Part shown: piece after piece, positions 15,049 through 15,072 of the stretch
Numbering within the stretch: position 1 is the first letter of the stretch
How the letters are laid out: the number at the start of each line of letters is the position of its first letter
Assembly (NCBI RefSeq): GCF_029848115.1
Contig: NZ_JARVXG010000014.1
Span: 1-15,072, forward strand
Source of the DNA: Methanobacterium formicicum
GTDB lineage: Archaea > Methanobacteriota > Methanobacteria > Methanobacteriales > Methanobacteriaceae
Direction of reading: 5' to 3'
Length of the DNA stretch: 15,072 nt
Made by a program: the position numbers and the translations under genes
The notes under the pieces: model-generated
Seen by the model: the letters and a program-made list of their open reading frames with translations, nothing else
Told to the model about the DNA's origin: nothing
Databases searched by the model: none

Positions 15049-15072
15049 GCTGTCCCATAATTAACTTTTATT
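15049..15072. mobile_element. possible insertion-sequence end at the right window edge
   Basis: GAGGCTGTCCCATAATTAAC resembles the outer ends of some DDE-transposon families, which often read GAGGnTGTCCCA. It begins about 40 bases upstream of the glycosyltransferase start. No partner repeat is present in the window, and nothing similar was found beside the transposase at the left edge. Confidence 0.2.

Overview
The window looks like the chromosome of a methanogenic archaeon of the Methanobacterium type. The reasons are: an ATPase of the mainly archaeal PF01637 group; two beta-helix adhesin-like surface proteins with the C-terminal MQ-x-TG-x-P plus membrane-helix ending that I associate with Methanobacteria; archaeal-type TATA boxes and strong GGAGGTGA ribosome sites; and very A+T-rich spacers between more G+C-rich genes. 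The genus is inferred, not proven.

Left part (1-2600), accessory: a DDE transposase (IS4-like) runs off the left edge. Next to it lies a heavily decayed 3' end of an IS200/IS605-type tnpB with a hairpin and a terminator-like site. A two-gene operon on the minus strand follows, read as a TumE-like toxin and a winged-helix antitoxin whose start overlaps the toxin stop.

Centre (2600-8110), cell surface: two related secreted beta-helix proteins flank a CPBP-family membrane protease. The first adhesin is intact and probably starts at an unusual ATT codon. The second has 13 glycine-rich repeats, but its C-terminal anchor is now in another reading frame, and a linker plus Ig-like segment present in the first protein is missing.

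Right part (8150-15072): a GDP-mannose 4,6-dehydratase-like enzyme and a processive-type family 2 glycosyltransferase, both on the minus strand and both plausible in surface-glycan synthesis, flank an MFS (DHA2, 14-helix) exporter and a PF01637 ATPase on the plus strand. The exporter is preceded by about eight degenerate 20-bp repeats that contain tiny reading frames; the last repeat supplies its ribosome site and start codon. The ATPase is preceded by four 45-bp tandem repeats with internal inverted symmetry.

Short tandem repeats appear in most spacers of the window. The two gene-proximal arrays (9757-9918 and 11714-11890) are the most unusual structures seen. No tRNA, rRNA or CRISPR array was recognised.
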